From assembly GCF_027744825.2 (NCBI RefSeq), contig NW_026527082.1:12501-76500 (forward strand): a stretch of 64,000 nucleotides of DNA, in the 5' to 3' direction. The stretch comes from Synchiropus splendidus (lineage: Eukaryota; Chordata; Actinopteri; Syngnathiformes; Callionymidae). Below are positions 49,257 to 60,724 of this stretch, piece by piece. A program made the translations under genes and the position numbers. The notes beneath the pieces were generated by a model. It was not told where the DNA came from. It did no database searches and saw only the letters and a list, made by a program, of their open reading frames with translations. Numbering within the stretch: position 1 is the first letter of the stretch; every line of letters begins with the position of its first letter.

Positions 49257-51888
49257 TTTTATGTTTGGCGTTCCGAAACCCACCTTATCTCAGGCTGAAA
49301 AGCGTTTTTGTGCATTGTGCCATAACTTTTCAGGGAAGCTTCAGAACATGAAATTTTAACCTCCCACTATAGCAGAAAGGGTCTTTCTAGTAGTTGCACA
49401 TCAAATCTTAACTGTCTGAAGTGTTTTTCCAAAGTTATTAACACTTTTATGTTTGGCGTTCCGAAACCCACCTTATCTCAGGCTGAAAAGCGTTTTTGTG
49501 CATTGTGCCATAACTTTTCAGGGAAGCTTCAGAACATGAAATTTTAACCTCCCACTATAGCAGAAAGGGTCTTTCTAGTAGTTGCACATCAAATCTAAAC
49601 TGTCTGAAGTGTTTTTCCAAAGTTATTAACACTTTTATGTTTGGCGTTCCGAAACCCACCTTATCTCAGGCTGAAAAGCGTTTTTGTGCATTGTGCCATA
49701 ACTTTTCAGGGAAGCTTCAGAACATGAAATTTTAACCTCCCACTATAGCAGAAAGGGTCTTTCTAGTAGTTGCACATCAAATCTAAACTGTCTGAAGTGT
49801 TTTTCCAAAGTTATCAACACTTTTATGTTTGGCGTTCCGAAACCCACCTTATCTCAGGCTGAAAAGCGTTTTTACGCATTGTGCCATAACTTTTCAGGGA
49901 AGCTTCAGAACATGAAATTTTAACCTCCCACTATAGCAGAAAGGGTCTTTCTAGTAGGTGCACATCAAATCTAAGCTGTCTGAAGTGTTTTTCGAAAGTT
50001 ATTAACACTTTTATGTTTGGCGTTCCGAAACCCACCTTATCTCAGGCTGAAAAGCGTTTTTGTGCATTGTGCCATAACTTTTCAGGGAAGCTTCAGAACA
50101 TGAAATTTTAACCTCCCACTATAGCAGAAAGGGTCTTTCTAGTAGTTGCACATCAAATCTAAGCTGTCTGAAGTGTTTTTCAAAAGTTATCAACACTTTT
50201 ATGTTTGGCGTTCCGAAACCCACCTTATCTCAGGCTGAAAAGCGTTTTTGTGCATTGTGCCATAACTTTTCAGGAAAGCTTCAGAACATGAAATTTTAAC
50301 CTCCCACTATAGCAGAAAGGGTCTTTCTAGTAGTTGCACATCAAATCTAAACTGTCTGAAGTGTTTTTCCAAAGTTATCAACACTTTTATGTTTGGCGTT
50401 CCGAAACCCACCTTATCTCAGGCTGAAAAGCGTTTTTACGCATTGTGCCATAACTTTTCAGGGAAGCTTCAGAACATGAAATTTTAACCTCCCACTATAG
50501 CAGAAAGGGTCTTTCTAGTAGGTGCACATCGAATCTAAGCTCTCTGAAGTGTTTTTCGAAAGTTATCATCACTTTTATGTTTGGCGTTCCGAAACCCACC
50601 TTATCTCAGGCTGAAAAGCGTTTTTGTGCATTGTGCCATAACTTTTCAGGGAAGCTTCAGAACATGAAATTTTAACCTCCCACTATAGCAGAAAGGGTCT
50701 TTCTAGTAGTTGCACATCAAATCTAAACTGTCTGAAGTGTTTTTCCAAAGTTATTAACACTTTTATGTTTGGCGTTCCGAAACCCACCTTATCTCAGGCT
50801 GAAAAGCGTTTTTGTGCATTGTGCCATAACTTTTCAGGGAAGCTTCAGAACATGAAATTTTAACCTCCCACTATAGCAGAAAGGGTCTTTCTAGTAGTTG
50901 CACATCAAATCTAAACTGTCTGAAGTGTTTTTCCAAAGTTATCAACACTTTTATGTTTGGCTTTCCGAAACCCACCTTATCTCAGGCTGAAAAGCGTTTT
51001 TGTGCATTGTGCCATAACTTTTCAGGGAAGCTTCAGAACATGAAATTTTAACCTCCCACTATAGCAGAAAGGGTCTTTCTCGTAGTTGCACATCAAATCT
51101 AAGCTGTCTGAAGTGTTTTTCAAAAGTTATCAACACTTTTATGTTTGGCGTTCCGAAACCCACCTTATCTCAGGCTGAAAAGCGTTTTTGTGCATTGTGC
51201 CATAACTTTTCAGGAAAGCTTCAGAACATGAAATTTTAACCTCCCACTATAGCAGAAAGGGTCTTTCTAGTAGTTGCACATCAAATCTAAACTGTCTGAA
51301 GTGTTTTTCCAAAGTTATCAACACTTTTATGTTTGGCGTTCCGAAACCCACCTTATCTCAGGCTGAAAAGCGTTTTTACGCATTGTGCCATAACTTTTCA
51401 GGGAAGCTTCAGAACATGAAATTTTAACCTCCCACTATAGCAGAAAGGGTCTTTCTAGTAGGTGCACATCAAATCTAAGCTCTCTGAAGTGTTTTTCGAA
51501 AGTTATCAACACTTTTATGTTTGGCGTTCCGAAACCCACCTTATCTCAGGCTGAAAAGCGTTTTTGTGCATTGTGCCATAACTTTTCAGGAAAGCTTCAG
51601 AACATGAAATTTTAACCTCCCACTAAAGCAGAAAGGGTCTTTCTAGTAGGTGCACATCAAATCTAAGCTCTCTGAAGTGTTTTTCGAAAGTTATCAACAC
51701 TTTTATGTTTGGCGTTCCGAAACCCACCTTATCTCAGGCTGAAAAGCGTTTTTGTGCATTGTGCCATAACTTTTCAGGGAAGCTTCAGAACATGAAATTT
51801 TAACCTCCCACTATAGCAGAAAGGGTCTTTCTAGTAGTTGCACATCAAATCTAAACTGTCTGAAGTGTTTTTCCAAAGTTATCAACAC

Positions 51889-54800
51889 TTTTATGTTTGG
51901 CGTTCCGAAACCCACCTTATCTCAGGCTGAAAAGCGTTTTTACGCATTGTGCCATAACTTTTCAGGGAAGCTTCAGAACATGAAATTTTAACCTCCCACT
52001 ATAGCAGAAAGGGTCTTTCTAGTAGGTGCACATCGAATCTAAGCTCTCTGAAGTGTTTTTCGAAAGTTATCATCACTTTTATGTTTGGCGTTCCGAAACC
52101 CACCTTATCTCAGGCTGAAAAGCGTTTTTGTGCATTGTGCGATAACTTTTCAGGGAAGCTTCAGAACATGAAATTTTAACCTCCCACTATAGCAGAAAGG
52201 GTCTTTCTAGTAGTTGCACATCAAATCTAAACTGTCTGAAGTGTTTTTCCAAAGTTATTAACACTTTTATGTTTGGCGTTCCGAAACCCACCTTATCTCA
52301 GGCTGAAAAGCGTTTTTGTGCATTGTGCCATAACTTTTCAGGGAAGCTTCAGAACATGAAATTTTAACCTCCCACTATAGCAGAAAGGGTCTTTCTAGTA
52401 GTTGCACATCAAATCTAAACTGTCTGAAGTGTTTTTCCAAAGTTATCAACACTTTTATGTTTGGCTTTCCGAAACCCACCTTATCTCAGGCTGAAAAGCG
52501 TTTTTGTGCATTGTGCCATAACTTTTCAGGGAAGCTTCAGAACATGAAATTTTAACCTCCCACTATAGCAGAAAGGGTCTTTCTAGTAGTTGCACATCAA
52601 ATCTAAGCTGTCTGAAGTGTTTTTCCAAAGTTATCAACACTTTTATGTTTGGCGTTCCGAAACCCACCTTATCTCAGGCTGAAAAGCGTTTTTACGCATT
52701 GTGCCATAACTTTTCAGGGAAGCTTCAGAACATGAAATTTTAACCTCCCACTATAGCAGAAAGGGTCTTTCTAGTAGGTGCACATCAAATCTAAGCTGTC
52801 TGAAGTGTTTTTCGAAAGTTATCAACACTTTTATGTTTGGCGTTCCGAAACCCACCTTATCTCAGGCTGAAAAGCGTTTTTGTGCATTGTGCCATAACTT
52901 TTCAGGGAAGCTTCAGAACATGAAATTTTAACCTCCCACTATAGCAGAAAGGGTCTTTCTAGTAGTTGCACATCAAATCTAAGCTGTCTGAAGTGTTTTT
53001 CCAAAGTTATCAACACTTTTATGTTTGGCGTTCCGAAACCCACCTTATCTCAGGCTGAAAAGCGTTTTTGTGCATTGTGCCATAACTTTTCAGGAAAGCT
53101 TCAGAACATGAAATTTTAACCTCCCACTATAGCAGAAAGGGTCTTTCTAGTAGTTGCACATCAAATCTAAACTGTCTGAAGTGTTTTTCGAAAGTTATCA
53201 ACACTTTTATGTTTGGCGTTCCGAAACCCACCTTATCTCAGGCTGAAAAGCGTTTTTGTGCATTGTGCCATAACTTTTCAGGGAAGCTTCAGAACATGAA
53301 ATTTTAACCTCCCACTATAGCAGAAAGGGTCTTTCTAGTAGTTGCACATCAAATCTAAGCTGTCTGAAGTGTTTTTCCAAAGTTATCAACACTTTTATGT
53401 TTGGCGTTCCGAAACCCACCTTATCTCAGGCTGAAAAGCGTTTTTGTGCATTGTGCCATAACTTTTCAGGAAAGCTTCAGAACATGAAATTTTAACCTCC
53501 CACTATAGCAGAAAGGGTCTTTCTAGTAGTTGCACATCAAATCTAAACTGTCTGAAGTGTTTTTCCAAAGTTATCAACACTTTTATGTTTGGCGTTCCGA
53601 AACCCACCTTATCTCAGGCTGAAAAGCGTTTTTACGCATTGTGCCATAACTTTTCAGGGAAGCTTCAGAACATGAAATTTTAACCTCCCACTATAGCAGA
53701 AAGGGTCTTTCTAGTAGGTGCACATCAAATCTAAGCTCTCTGAAGTGTTTTTCGAAAGTTATCAACACTTTTATGTTTGGCGTTCCGAAACCCACCTTAT
53801 CTCAGGCTGAAAAGCGTTTTTGTGCATTGTGCCATAACTTTTCAGGGAAGCTTCAGAACATGAAATTTTAACCTCCCACTATAGCAGAAAGGGTCTTTCT
53901 AGTAGTTGCACATCAAATCTAAACTGTCTGAAGTGTTTTTCCAAAGTTATTAACACTTTTATGTTTGGCGTTCCGAAACCCACCTTATCTCAGGCTGAAA
54001 AGCGTTTTTGTGCATTGTGCCATAACTTTTCAGGGAAGCTTCAGAACATGAAATTTTAACCTCCCACTATAGCAGAAAGGGTCTTTCTAGTAGTTGCACA
54101 TCAAATCTAAACTGTCTGAAGTGTTTTTCCAAAGTTATCAACACTTTTATGTTTGGCTTTCCGAAACCCACCTTATCTCAGGCTGAAAAGCGTTTTTGTG
54201 CATTGTGCCATAACTTTTCAGGGAAGCTTCAGAACATGAAATTTTAACCTCCCACTATAGCAGAAAGGGTCTTTCTAGTAGTTGCACATCAAATCTAAGC
54301 TGTCTGAAGTGTTTTTCAAAAGTTATCAACACTTTTATGTTTGGCGTTCCGAAACCCACCTTATCTCAGGCTGAAAAGCGTTTTTGTGCATTGTGCCATA
54401 ACTTTTCAGGAAAGCTTCAGAACATGACATTTTAACCTCCCACTATAGCAGAAAGGGTCTTTCTAGTAGTTGCACATCAAATCTAAACTGTCTGAAGTGT
54501 TTTTCCAAAGTTATCAACACTTTTATGTTTGGCGTTCCGAAACCCACCTTATCTCAGGCTGAAAAGCGTTTTTACGCATTGTGCCATAACTTTTCAGGGA
54601 AGCTTCAGAACATGAAATTTTAACCTCCCACTATAGCAGAAAGGGTCTTTCTAGTAGGTGCACATCAAATCTAAGCTCTCTGAAGTGTTTTTCGAAAGTT
54701 ATCAACACTTTTATGTTTGGCGTTCCGAAACCCACCTTATCTCAGGCTGAAAAGCGTTTTTGTGCATTGTGCCATAACTTTTCAGGAAAGCTTCAGAACA

Positions 54801-55084
54801 TGAAATTTTAACCTCCCACTAAAGCAGAAAGGGTCTTTCTAGTAGGTGCACATCAAATCTAAGCTCTCTGAAGTGTTTTTCGAAAGTTATCAACACTTTT
54901 ATGTTTGGCGTTCCGAAACCCACCTTATCTCAGGCTGAAAAGCGTTTTTGTGCATTGTGCCATAACTTTTCAGGGAAGCTTCAGAACATGAAATTTTAAC
55001 CTCCCACTATAGCAGAAAGGGTCTTTCTAGTAGTTGCACATCAAATCTAAACTGTCTGAAGTGTTTTTCCAAAGTTATCAACAC
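51889..55084. repeat. 17-monomer higher-order unit, copy 2 (M277-M293)
   Basis: Matches 42301-45496 at +9588 bp (51 monomers = 3 x 17) and is followed in tandem by a third copy. Shared marks: A147G/A185T (M277), C65G (M278), the D' G155/C174 alternation (M281-M285) and T114A (M292). M290 has a private A96C. Confidence 0.92.
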
Positions 55085-57152
55085 TTTTATGTTTGGCGTT
55101 CCGAAACCCACCTTATCTCAGGCTGAAAAGCGTTTTTACGCATTGTGCCATAAATTTTCAGGGAAGCTTCAGAACATGAAATTTTAACCTCCCACTATAG
55201 CAGAAAGGGTCTTTCTAGTAGGTGCACATCGAATCTAAGCTCTCTGAAGTGTTTTTCGAAAGTTATCATCACTTTTATGTTTGGCGTTCCGAAACCCACC
55301 TTATCTCAGGCTGAAAAGCGTTTTTGTGCATTGTGCGATAACTTTTCAGGGAAGCTTCAGAACATGAAATTTTAACCTCCCACTATAGCAGAAAGGGTCT
55401 TTCTAGTAGTTGCACATCAAATCTAAACTGTCTGAAGTGTTTTTCCAAAGTTATTAACACTTTTATGTTTGGCGTTCCGAAACCCACCTTATCTCAGGCT
55501 GAAAAGCGTTTTTGTGCATTGTGCCATAACTTTTCAGGGAAGCTTCAGAACATGAAATTTTAACCTCCCACTATAGCAGAAAGGGTCTTTCTAGTAGTTG
55601 CACATCAAATCTAAACTGTCTGAAGTGTTTTTCCAAAGTTATCAACACTTTTATGTTTGGCTTTCTGAAACCCACCTTATCTCAGGCTGAAAAGCGTTTT
55701 TGTGCATTGTGCCATAACTTTTCAGGGAAGCTTCAGAACATGAAATTTTAACCTCCCACTATAGCAGAAAGGGTCTTTCTAGTAGTTGCACATCAAATCT
55801 AAGCTGTCTGAAGTGTTTTTCCAAAGTTATCAACACTTTTATGTTTGGCGTTCCGAAACCCACCTTATCTCAGGCTGAAAAGCGTTTTTACGCATTGTGC
55901 CATAACTTTTCAGGGAAGCTTCAGAACATGAAATTTTAACCTCCCACTATAGCAGAAAGGGTCTTTCTAGTAGGTGCACATCAAATCTAAGCTGTCTGAA
56001 GTGTTTTTCGAAAGTTATCAACACTTTTATGTTTGGCGTTCCGAAACCCACCTTATCTCAGGCTGAAAAGCGTTTTTGTGCATTGTGCCATAACTTTTCA
56101 GGGAAGCTTCAGAACATGAAATTTTAACCTCCCACTATAGCAGAAAGGGTCTTTCTAGTAGTTGCACATCAAATCTAAGCTGTCTGAAGTGTTTTTCCAA
56201 AGTTATCAACACTTTTATGTTTGGCGTTCCGAAACCCACCTTATCTCAGGCTGAAAAGCGTTTTTGTGCATTGTGCCATAACTTTTCAGGAAAGCTTCAG
56301 AACATGAAATTTTAACCTCCCACTATAGCAGAAAGGGTCTTTCTAGTAGTTGCACATCAAATCTAAACTGTCTGAAGTGTTTTTCGAAAGTTATCAACAC
56401 TTTTATGTTTGGCGTTCCGAAACCCACCTTATCTCAGGCTGAAAAGCGTTTTTGTGCATTGTGCCATAACTTTTCAGGGAAGCTTCAGAACATGAAATTT
56501 TAACCTCCCACTATAGCAGAAAGGGTCTTTCTAGTAGTTGCACATCAAATCTAAGCTGTCTGAAGTGTTTTTCCAAAGTTATCAACACTTTTATGTTTGG
56601 CGTTCCGAAACCCACCTTATCTCAGGCTGAAAAGCGTTTTTGTGCATTGTGCCATAACTTTTCAGGAAAGCTTCAGAACATGAAATTTTAACCTCCCACT
56701 ATAGCAGAAAGGGTCTTTCTAGTAGTTGCACATCAAATCTAAACTGTCTGAAGTGTTTTTCCAAAGTTATCAACACTTTTATGTTTGGCGTTCCGAAACC
56801 CACCTTATCTCAGGCTGAAAAGCGTTTTTACGCATTGTGCCATAACTTTTCAGGGAAGCTTCAGAACATGAAATTTTAACCTCCCACTATAGCAGAAAGG
56901 GTCTTTCTAGTAGGTGCACATCAAATCTAAGCTCTCTGAAGTGTTTTTCGAAAGTTATCAACACTTTTATGTTTGGCGTTCCGAAACCCACCTTATCTCA
57001 GGCTGAAAAGCGTTTTTGTGCATTGTGCCATAACTTTTCAGGGAAGCTTCAGAACATGAAATTTTAACCTCCCACTATAGCAGAAAGGGTCTTTCTAGTA
57101 GTTGCACATCAAATCTAAACTGTCTGAAGTGTTTTTCCAAAGTTATTAACAC
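55085..57152. repeat. 17-monomer higher-order unit, partial copy 3 (M294-M304)
   Basis: Eleven monomers in tandem register (+3196 bp) with copy 2: A147G/A185T in M294, C65G in M295, T14 in M297, D' in M298, D in M303. M294 has a private C70A (CATAAATTTTC, near 55154) and M297 a private CTTTCTGAAA. Register is lost at M305, which has G155/C174 where copy 2 has an Ac monomer. Confidence 0.9.
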
Positions 57153-57532
57153 TTTTATGTTTGGCGTTCCGAAACCCACCTTATCTCAGGCTGAAAAGCG
57201 TTTTTGTGCATTGTGCCATAACTTTTCAGGGAAGCTTCAGAACATGAAATTTTAACCTCCCACTATAGCAGAAAGGGTCTTTCTAGTAGTTGCACATCAA
57301 ATCTAAGCTGTCTGAAGTGTTTTTCCAAAGTTATCAACACTTTTATGTTTGGCGTTCCGAAACCCACCTTATCTCAGGCTGAAAAGCGTTTTTGTGCATT
57401 GTGCCATAACTTTTCAGGAAAGCTTCAGAACATGAAATTTTAACCTCCCACTATAGCAGAAAGGGTCTTTCTAGTAGTTGCACATCAAATCTAAACTGTC
57501 TGAAGTGTTTTTCCAAAGTTATCAACACTTTT

Positions 57533-59408
57533 ATGTTTGGCGTTCCGAAACCCACCTTATCTCAGGCTGAAAAGCGTTTTTACGCATTGTGCCATAACTT
57601 TTCAGGGAAGCTTCAGAACATGAAATTTTAACCTCCCACTATAGCAGAAAGGGTCTTTCTAGTAGGTGCACATCAAATCTAAGCTCTCTGAAGTGTTTTT
57701 CGAAAGTTATCAACACTTTTATGTTTGGCGTTCCGAAACCCACCTTATCTCAGGCTGAAAAGCGTTTTTGTGCATTGTGCCATAACTTTTCAGGGAAGCT
57801 TCAGAACATGAAATTTTAACCTCCCACTATAGCAGAAAGGGTCTTTCTAGTAGTTGCACATCAAATCTAAACTGTCTGAAGTGTTTTTCCAAAGTTATTA
57901 ACACTTTTATGTTTGGCGTTCCGAAACCCACCTTATCTCAGGCTGAAAAGCGTTTTTGTGCATTGTGCCATAACTTTTCAGGGAAGCTTCAGAACATGAA
58001 ATTTTAACCTCCCACTATAGCAGAAAGGGTCTTTCTAGTAGTTGCACATCAAATCTAAACTGTCTGAAGTGTTTTTCCAAAGTTATTAACACTTTTATGT
58101 TTGGCGTTCCGAAACCCACCTTATCTCAGGCTGAAAAGCGTTTTTGTGCATTGTGCCATAACTTTTCAGGGAAGCTTCAGAACATGAAATTTTAACCTCC
58201 CACTATAGCAGAAAGGGTCTTTCTAGTAGTTGCACATCAAATCTAAACTGTCTGAAGTGTTTTTCCAAAGTTATTAACACTTTTATGTTTGGCGTTCCGA
58301 AACCCACCTTATCTCAGGCTGAAAAGCGTTTTTGTGCATTGTGCCATAACTTTTCAGGGAAGCTTCAGAACATGAAATTTTAACCTCCCACTATAGCAGA
58401 AAGGGTCTTTCTAGTAGGTGCACATCAAATCTAAGCTGTCTGAAGTGTTTTTCGAAAGTTATCAACACTTTTATGTTTGGCGTTCCGAAACCCACCTTAT
58501 CTCAGGCTGAAAAGCGTTTTTGTGCATTGTGCCATAACTTTTCAGGGAAGCTTCAGAACATGAAATTTTAACCTCCCACTATAGCAGAAAGGGTCTTTCT
58601 AGTAGTTGCTCATCAAATCTAAGCAGTCTGAAGTGTTTTTCCAAAGTTATCAACACTTTTATGTTTGGCGTTCCGAAACCCACCTTATCTCAGGCTGAAA
58701 AGCGTTTTTGTGCATTGTGCCATAACTTTTCAGGAAAGCTTCAGAACATGAAATTTTAACCTCCCACTATAGCAGAAAGGGTCTTTCTAGTAGTTGCACA
58801 TCAAATCTAAACTGTCTGAAGTGTTTTTCCAAAGTTATCAACACTTTTATGTTTGGCGTTCCGAAACCCACCTTATCTCAGGCTGAAAAGCGTTTTTACG
58901 CATTGTGCCATAACTTTTCAGGGAAGCTTCAGAACATGAAATTTTAACCTCCCACTATAGCAGAAAGGGTCTTTCTAGTAGGTGCACATCAAATCTAAGC
59001 TGTCTGAAGTGTTTTTCGAAAGTTATCAACACTTTTATGTTTGGCGTTCCGAAACCCACCTTATCTCAGGCTGAAAAGCGTTTTTGTGCATTGTGCCATA
59101 ACTTTTCAGGGAAGCTTCAGAACATGAAATTTTAACCTCCCACTATAGCAGAAAGGGTCTTTCTAGTAGTTGCACATCAAATCTAAGCTGTCTGAAGTGT
59201 TTTTCAAAAGTTATCAACACTTTTATGTTTGGCGTTCCGAAACCCACCTTATCTCAGGCTGAAAAGCGTTTTTGTGCATTGTGCCATAACTTTTCAGGAA
59301 AGCTTCAGAACATGAAATTTTAACCTCCCATTATAGCAGAAAGGGTCTTTCTAGTAGTTGCACATCAAATCTAAACTGTCTGAAGTGTTTTTCCAAAGTT
59401 ATCAACAC
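57533..59408. repeat. 10-monomer unit D A A A E B C D' B C (M307-M316)
   Basis: A seven-monomer D A A A E B C module followed by an extra D' B C trio. D' (M314) has AC54-55 but G158, so it reads as a D 5' part joined to an E 3' part. The trio looks like an E B C duplication made by exchange between D and E copies. M312 has private changes (GCTCATC, AAGCAGTCTG) and M316 has CATTATAGC. Confidence 0.85.
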
Positions 59409-59596
59409 TTTTATGTTTGGCGTTCCGAAACCCACCTTATCTCAGGCTGAAAAGCGTTTTTACGCATTGTGCCATAACTTTTCAGGGAAGCTTCAGAACA
59501 TGAAATTTTAACCTCCCACTATAGCAGAAAGGGTCTTTCTAGTAGGTGCACATCAAATCTAAGCTCTCTGAAGTGTTTTTCGAAAGTTATCAACAC
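59409..59596. repeat. Type D monomer (example M317)
   Basis: Diagnostic alleles AC54-55, G138, G155, C158, G174, C183. AC54-55 and G174 each create a CpG, so D copies have five CpGs against three in type A. By my count about 70 monomers in the window carry AC54-55 (D or a D recombinant), roughly one in five. Confidence 0.9.
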
Positions 59597-59784
59597 TTTT
59601 ATGTTTGGCGTTCCGAAACCCACCTTATCTCAGGCTGAAAAGCGTTTTTTTGCATTGTGCCATAACTTTTCAGGGAAGCTTCAGAACATGAAATTTTAAC
59701 CTCCCACTATAGCAGAAAGGGTCTTTCTAGTAGTTGCACATCAAATCTAAACTGTCTGAAGTGTTTTTCCAAAGTTATTAACAC
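59597..59784. repeat. Type A' monomer (example M318)
   Basis: Type A alleles except G54T, which lengthens the T tract to TTTTTTT before GCA. Other T54 copies seen: M50, M200, M257, M325, M335. Except for M50, all directly follow a D monomer, so the change marks one position of the higher-order unit. Confidence 0.9.
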
Positions 59785-59972
59785 TTTTATGTTTGGCGTT
59801 CCGAAACCCACCTTATCTCAGGCTGAAAAGCGTTTTTGTGCATTGTGCCATAACTTTTCAGGGAAGCTTCAGAACATGAAATTTTAACCTCCCACTATAG
59901 CAGAAAGGGTCTTTCTAGTAGTTGCACATCAAATCTAAACTGTCTGAAGTGTTTTTCCAAAGTTATTAACAC
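59785..59972. repeat. Type A monomer (example M319)
   Basis: Diagnostic alleles GT54-55, G79, T138, A155, C174, T183. It is the most frequent haplotype and usually occurs in runs of two to four, often ending with a C183 version before a B or D copy. Confidence 0.9.
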
Positions 59973-60160
59973 TTTTATGTTTGGCGTTCCGAAACCCACC
60001 TTATCTCAGGCTGAAAAGCGTTTTTGTGCATTGTGCCATAACTTTTCAGGGAAGCTTCAGAACATGAAATTTTAACCTCCCACTATAGCAGAAAGGGTCT
60101 TTCTAGTAGTTGCACATCAAATCTAAACTGTCTGAAGTGTTTTTCCAAAGTTATTAACAC

Positions 60161-60348
60161 TTTTATGTTTGGCGTTCCGAAACCCACCTTATCTCAGGCT
60201 GAAAAGCGTTTTTGTGCATTGTGCCATAACTTTTCAGGGAAGCTTCAGAACATGAAATTTTAACCTCCCACTATAGCAGAAAGGGTCTTTCTAGTAGGTG
60301 CACATCAAATCTAAGCTGTCTGAAGTGTTTTTCGAAAGTTATCAACAC
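60161..60348. repeat. Type E monomer (example M321)
   Basis: Diagnostic alleles GT54-55, G138, G155, G158, G174. It shares its 3' half with D except for G158 and closes a run of A copies just before B. The D/E similarity in the 3' half is a natural site for the D' recombinants. Confidence 0.88.
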
Positions 60349-60536
60349 TTTTATGTTTGGCGTTCCGAAACCCACCTTATCTCAGGCTGAAAAGCGTTTT
60401 TGTGCATTGTGCCATAACTTTTCAGGGAAGCTTCAGAACATGAAATTTTAACCTCCCACTATAGCAGAAAGGGTCTTTCTAGTAGTTGCACATCAAATCT
60501 AAGCTGTCTGAAGTGTTTTTCAAAAGTTATCAACAC
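60349..60536. repeat. Type B monomer (example M322)
   Basis: Diagnostic alleles G79, T138, G155, A174 (CAAAAG), C183. In many modules B also carries G14T, which removes the CpG at 13-14. It is almost always followed by a C monomer. Confidence 0.9.
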
Positions 60537-60724
60537 TTTTATGTTTGGCGTTCCGAAACCCACCTTATCTCAGGCTGAAAAGCGTTTTTGTGCATTGTGC
60601 CATAACTTTTCAGGAAAGCTTCAGAACATGAAATTTTAACCTCCCACTATAGCAGAAAGGGTCTTTCTAGTAGTTGCACATCAAATCTAAACTGTCTGAA
60701 GTGTTTTTCCAAAGTTATCAACAC
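60537..60724. repeat. Type C monomer (example M323)
   Basis: Diagnostic alleles A79 (CAGGAAAG), T138, A155, C174, C183. It sits between B and D in nearly every module. A79 shortens the palindrome around the HindIII site but keeps AAGCTT. Confidence 0.9.

Larger units (their letters stand above)
45873..51136. repeat. 28-monomer segmental duplication, copy 2 (M245-M272)
   Basis: Counterpart of 35157-40420 at +10,716 bp, with the same series of rare marks. It lies between two tracts of the 17-monomer unit (42301-45872 and 51889-57152) and so interrupts that unit. Private changes include G38T in M262 and CTTTCTCGTAG in M272. Confidence 0.92.
59409..60724. repeat. 7-monomer module D A' A A E B C (M317-M323)
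   Basis: The cleanest example of the module, 1316 bp, with one monomer of each type in order; the individual monomers are listed separately. It is followed by another D A' start (M324, M325) that collapses to a four-monomer unit at 60725-61476. Confidence 0.9.
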
